A stretch of DNA of 5,094 nt from Deltaproteobacteria bacterium (GTDB lineage: Bacteria; Desulfobacterota; JADFXK01), in contig JADFYC010000283.1 of NCBI GenBank assembly GCA_015233295.1, positions 1 to 5,094 of the forward strand, in the 5' to 3' direction. Under the pieces are notes generated by a model. The model was not told the origin of the DNA, did not search any database, and worked only from the letters and a program-made list of their open reading frames with translations. Shown one piece after another: positions 4,296 through 5,094 of this stretch. Positions within the stretch are counted from its first letter, which is position 1; each line of letters starts with the position of its first letter. Made by a program: the position numbers and the translations under genes.

Positions 4296-5094
4296 ATTGG
4301 TTTAATCCAGTCCAGAACGGTAACGGTGGCTGTTATGATTCTCATAATCTCGTGTGCATCCTTGTAAGCCATCGGGGACTCGTCAAGGGTCCCGGAATTT
4401 ACACAAGTGGAATATATGCCGTTCATGGCTTCCTTAAAACTTTCCAAGCTAAAACGTTGCTTGGCCTCACGTCGGGAAGAAACCCGGCCGGCGCCATGTC
4501 CTACGGAAAAATTGTGGGACGGGTTGGATTTCCCTTCACACAGCAATACCCCATCCCGCATATTTAACGGAACAAATAATTTCTCGCCCAGATAGCTTCG
4601 GACTGCCCCCTTCCTGATGATGTTATCCTCAAAATCTATGTAATTGTGTACTGATATAACCTGGTCAACAGGGACGGCATCGCCAAAAAATCTTAAAATG
4701 GCCTTCAAGATGAACCCGACGTTTTCTCTGGCATAGACCTGAGCCATGACCATATCGGCTAAGTAACCGTCAGCCTCTCCATCTTCTAAGTACTCCAAAC
4801 CAAGGCTAATCTTCTTGGGGTTGGCTTTTGACCTCATCTCTTTGATTCTAATTTCTAATTCCTTACCCGTAAAATTCTTTTTTAACTCTGAAAGATCTGT
4901 CGAGGAAGCAACAGGTCGTCTCCGCTTGGCTCGTTTTTGCCAATACTCGGCCACCTTCTTTCCCAAGAATCTGGACCCAGAATGTACAAATATCCATAAA
5001 TTTCCCAGGGTATCAATCCCCATTTCAATGAAATGGTTCCCGCCCCCTAAGGTTCCCATGGCCCTTTTAACATAGTCTGGAGAAACCCCTATCT
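4265..5094 (-). CDS. rtcB: RNA-splicing ligase RtcB, C-terminal part
   Basis: RtcB joins RNA 2',3'-cyclic phosphate or 3'-phosphate ends to 5'-OH ends using GTP and Mn2+, in RNA repair or tRNA splicing. About 275 codons are visible; the frame is open through the right edge (IGVSPDYVKRA precedes MGTLGGG), so the start and the N-terminal Asp-x-Gly-Cys-Gly metal motif lie outside. Motifs in order: GTLGGGNHFIE and VHSGSRFLG (Mn-binding His), SVHNY (Mn-binding His), RKGAVRS, PLNMRDGVLL, then GHGAGR with the His that forms the guanylate intermediate, TLDESPMAYKD, and the C-terminal IKPIYNFKA that helps bind guanine nucleotide. The NMRDG form marks the bacterial subgroup different from E. coli RtcB. 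After GHGAGR the usual Met-Ser-Arg reads Ser-Ser-Arg, a minor change. All visible catalytic residues are kept, so an active enzyme is expected. It converges on the plus-strand genes, and no archease or rtcA is visible. Confidence 0.96.
   Translation of the reverse strand, partial: IGVSPDYVKRAMGTLGGGNHFIEMGIDTLGNLWIFVHSGSRFLGKKVAEYWQKRAKRRRPVASSTDLSELKKNFTGKELEIRIKEMRSKANPKKISLGLEYLEDGEADGYLADMVMAQVYARENVGFILKAILRFFGDAVPVDQVISVHNYIDFEDNIIRKGAVRSYLGEKLFVPLNMRDGVLLCEGKSNPSHNFSVGHGAGRVSSRREAKQRFSLESFKEAMNGIYSTCVNSGTLDESPMAYKDAHEIMRIITATVTVLDWIKPIYNFKASVDE

Noticed and set aside
4352..5075. Plus-strand ORFs of 62 to 86 aa (4352-4567, 4407-4595, 4815-5075)
   Set aside because: All are antisense to rtcB, whose motifs are unambiguous.

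Overview
This is a bacterial chromosomal or contig segment of moderate GC. It carries short Shine-Dalgarno-led genes, a Sec-type signal peptide and polytopic membrane proteins, and it holds no rRNA, tRNA, CRISPR array or recognisable transposase. I cannot fix the lineage. The only gene of firmly known function is rtcB (RNA 3'-phosphate/5'-OH ligase), partial at the right edge on the minus strand. The rest are hypothetical, or recognisable only at domain level: a TPR membrane protein and an HD-domain protein.

Layout. Positions 1-25 may hold the first codons of a minus-strand gene leaving the window. Positions 115-1627 form a large imperfect inverted duplication. Each arm is about 540 bp and contains a small gene for a secreted Cys-containing protein (115 aa) followed by a non-coding tail with a long-stem hairpin. 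The arms diverge from a gene-free centre of about 430 bp. The right copy (1116-1463) is intact. The left copy (636-288, minus) has a one-base expansion in an A run that throws the signal peptide out of frame. Next come a two-helix membrane protein with a TPR region (1729-2310), a stand-alone HD-domain protein (2418-3053), a 56-aa protein (3218-3388), a 142-aa polytopic membrane protein (3566-3994), a doubtful small ORF (about 4122-4295), and rtcB converging on it.

The most unusual signals are non-coding. (1) The 3' hairpin occurs once behind each secreted-protein gene. The 5' arms are identical and the 3' arms differ, mostly in ways that keep pairing through G-U wobbles, which suggests a functional RNA. 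(2) A second, direct repeat of about 135 bp links the region upstream of the intact secreted-protein gene (about 993-1127) with the TPR/HD junction (about 2289-2430). It includes the last codons of the TPR gene, the spacer, and the start codon with the next few codons of the downstream gene. The secreted protein and the HD protein therefore both begin Met-Leu-Lys-Met. The locus looks assembled from shuffled modules: TPR gene end, leader, small gene, hairpin tail. No system of known type is recognised. The secreted-protein and hairpin cassette is the best candidate for something undescribed.
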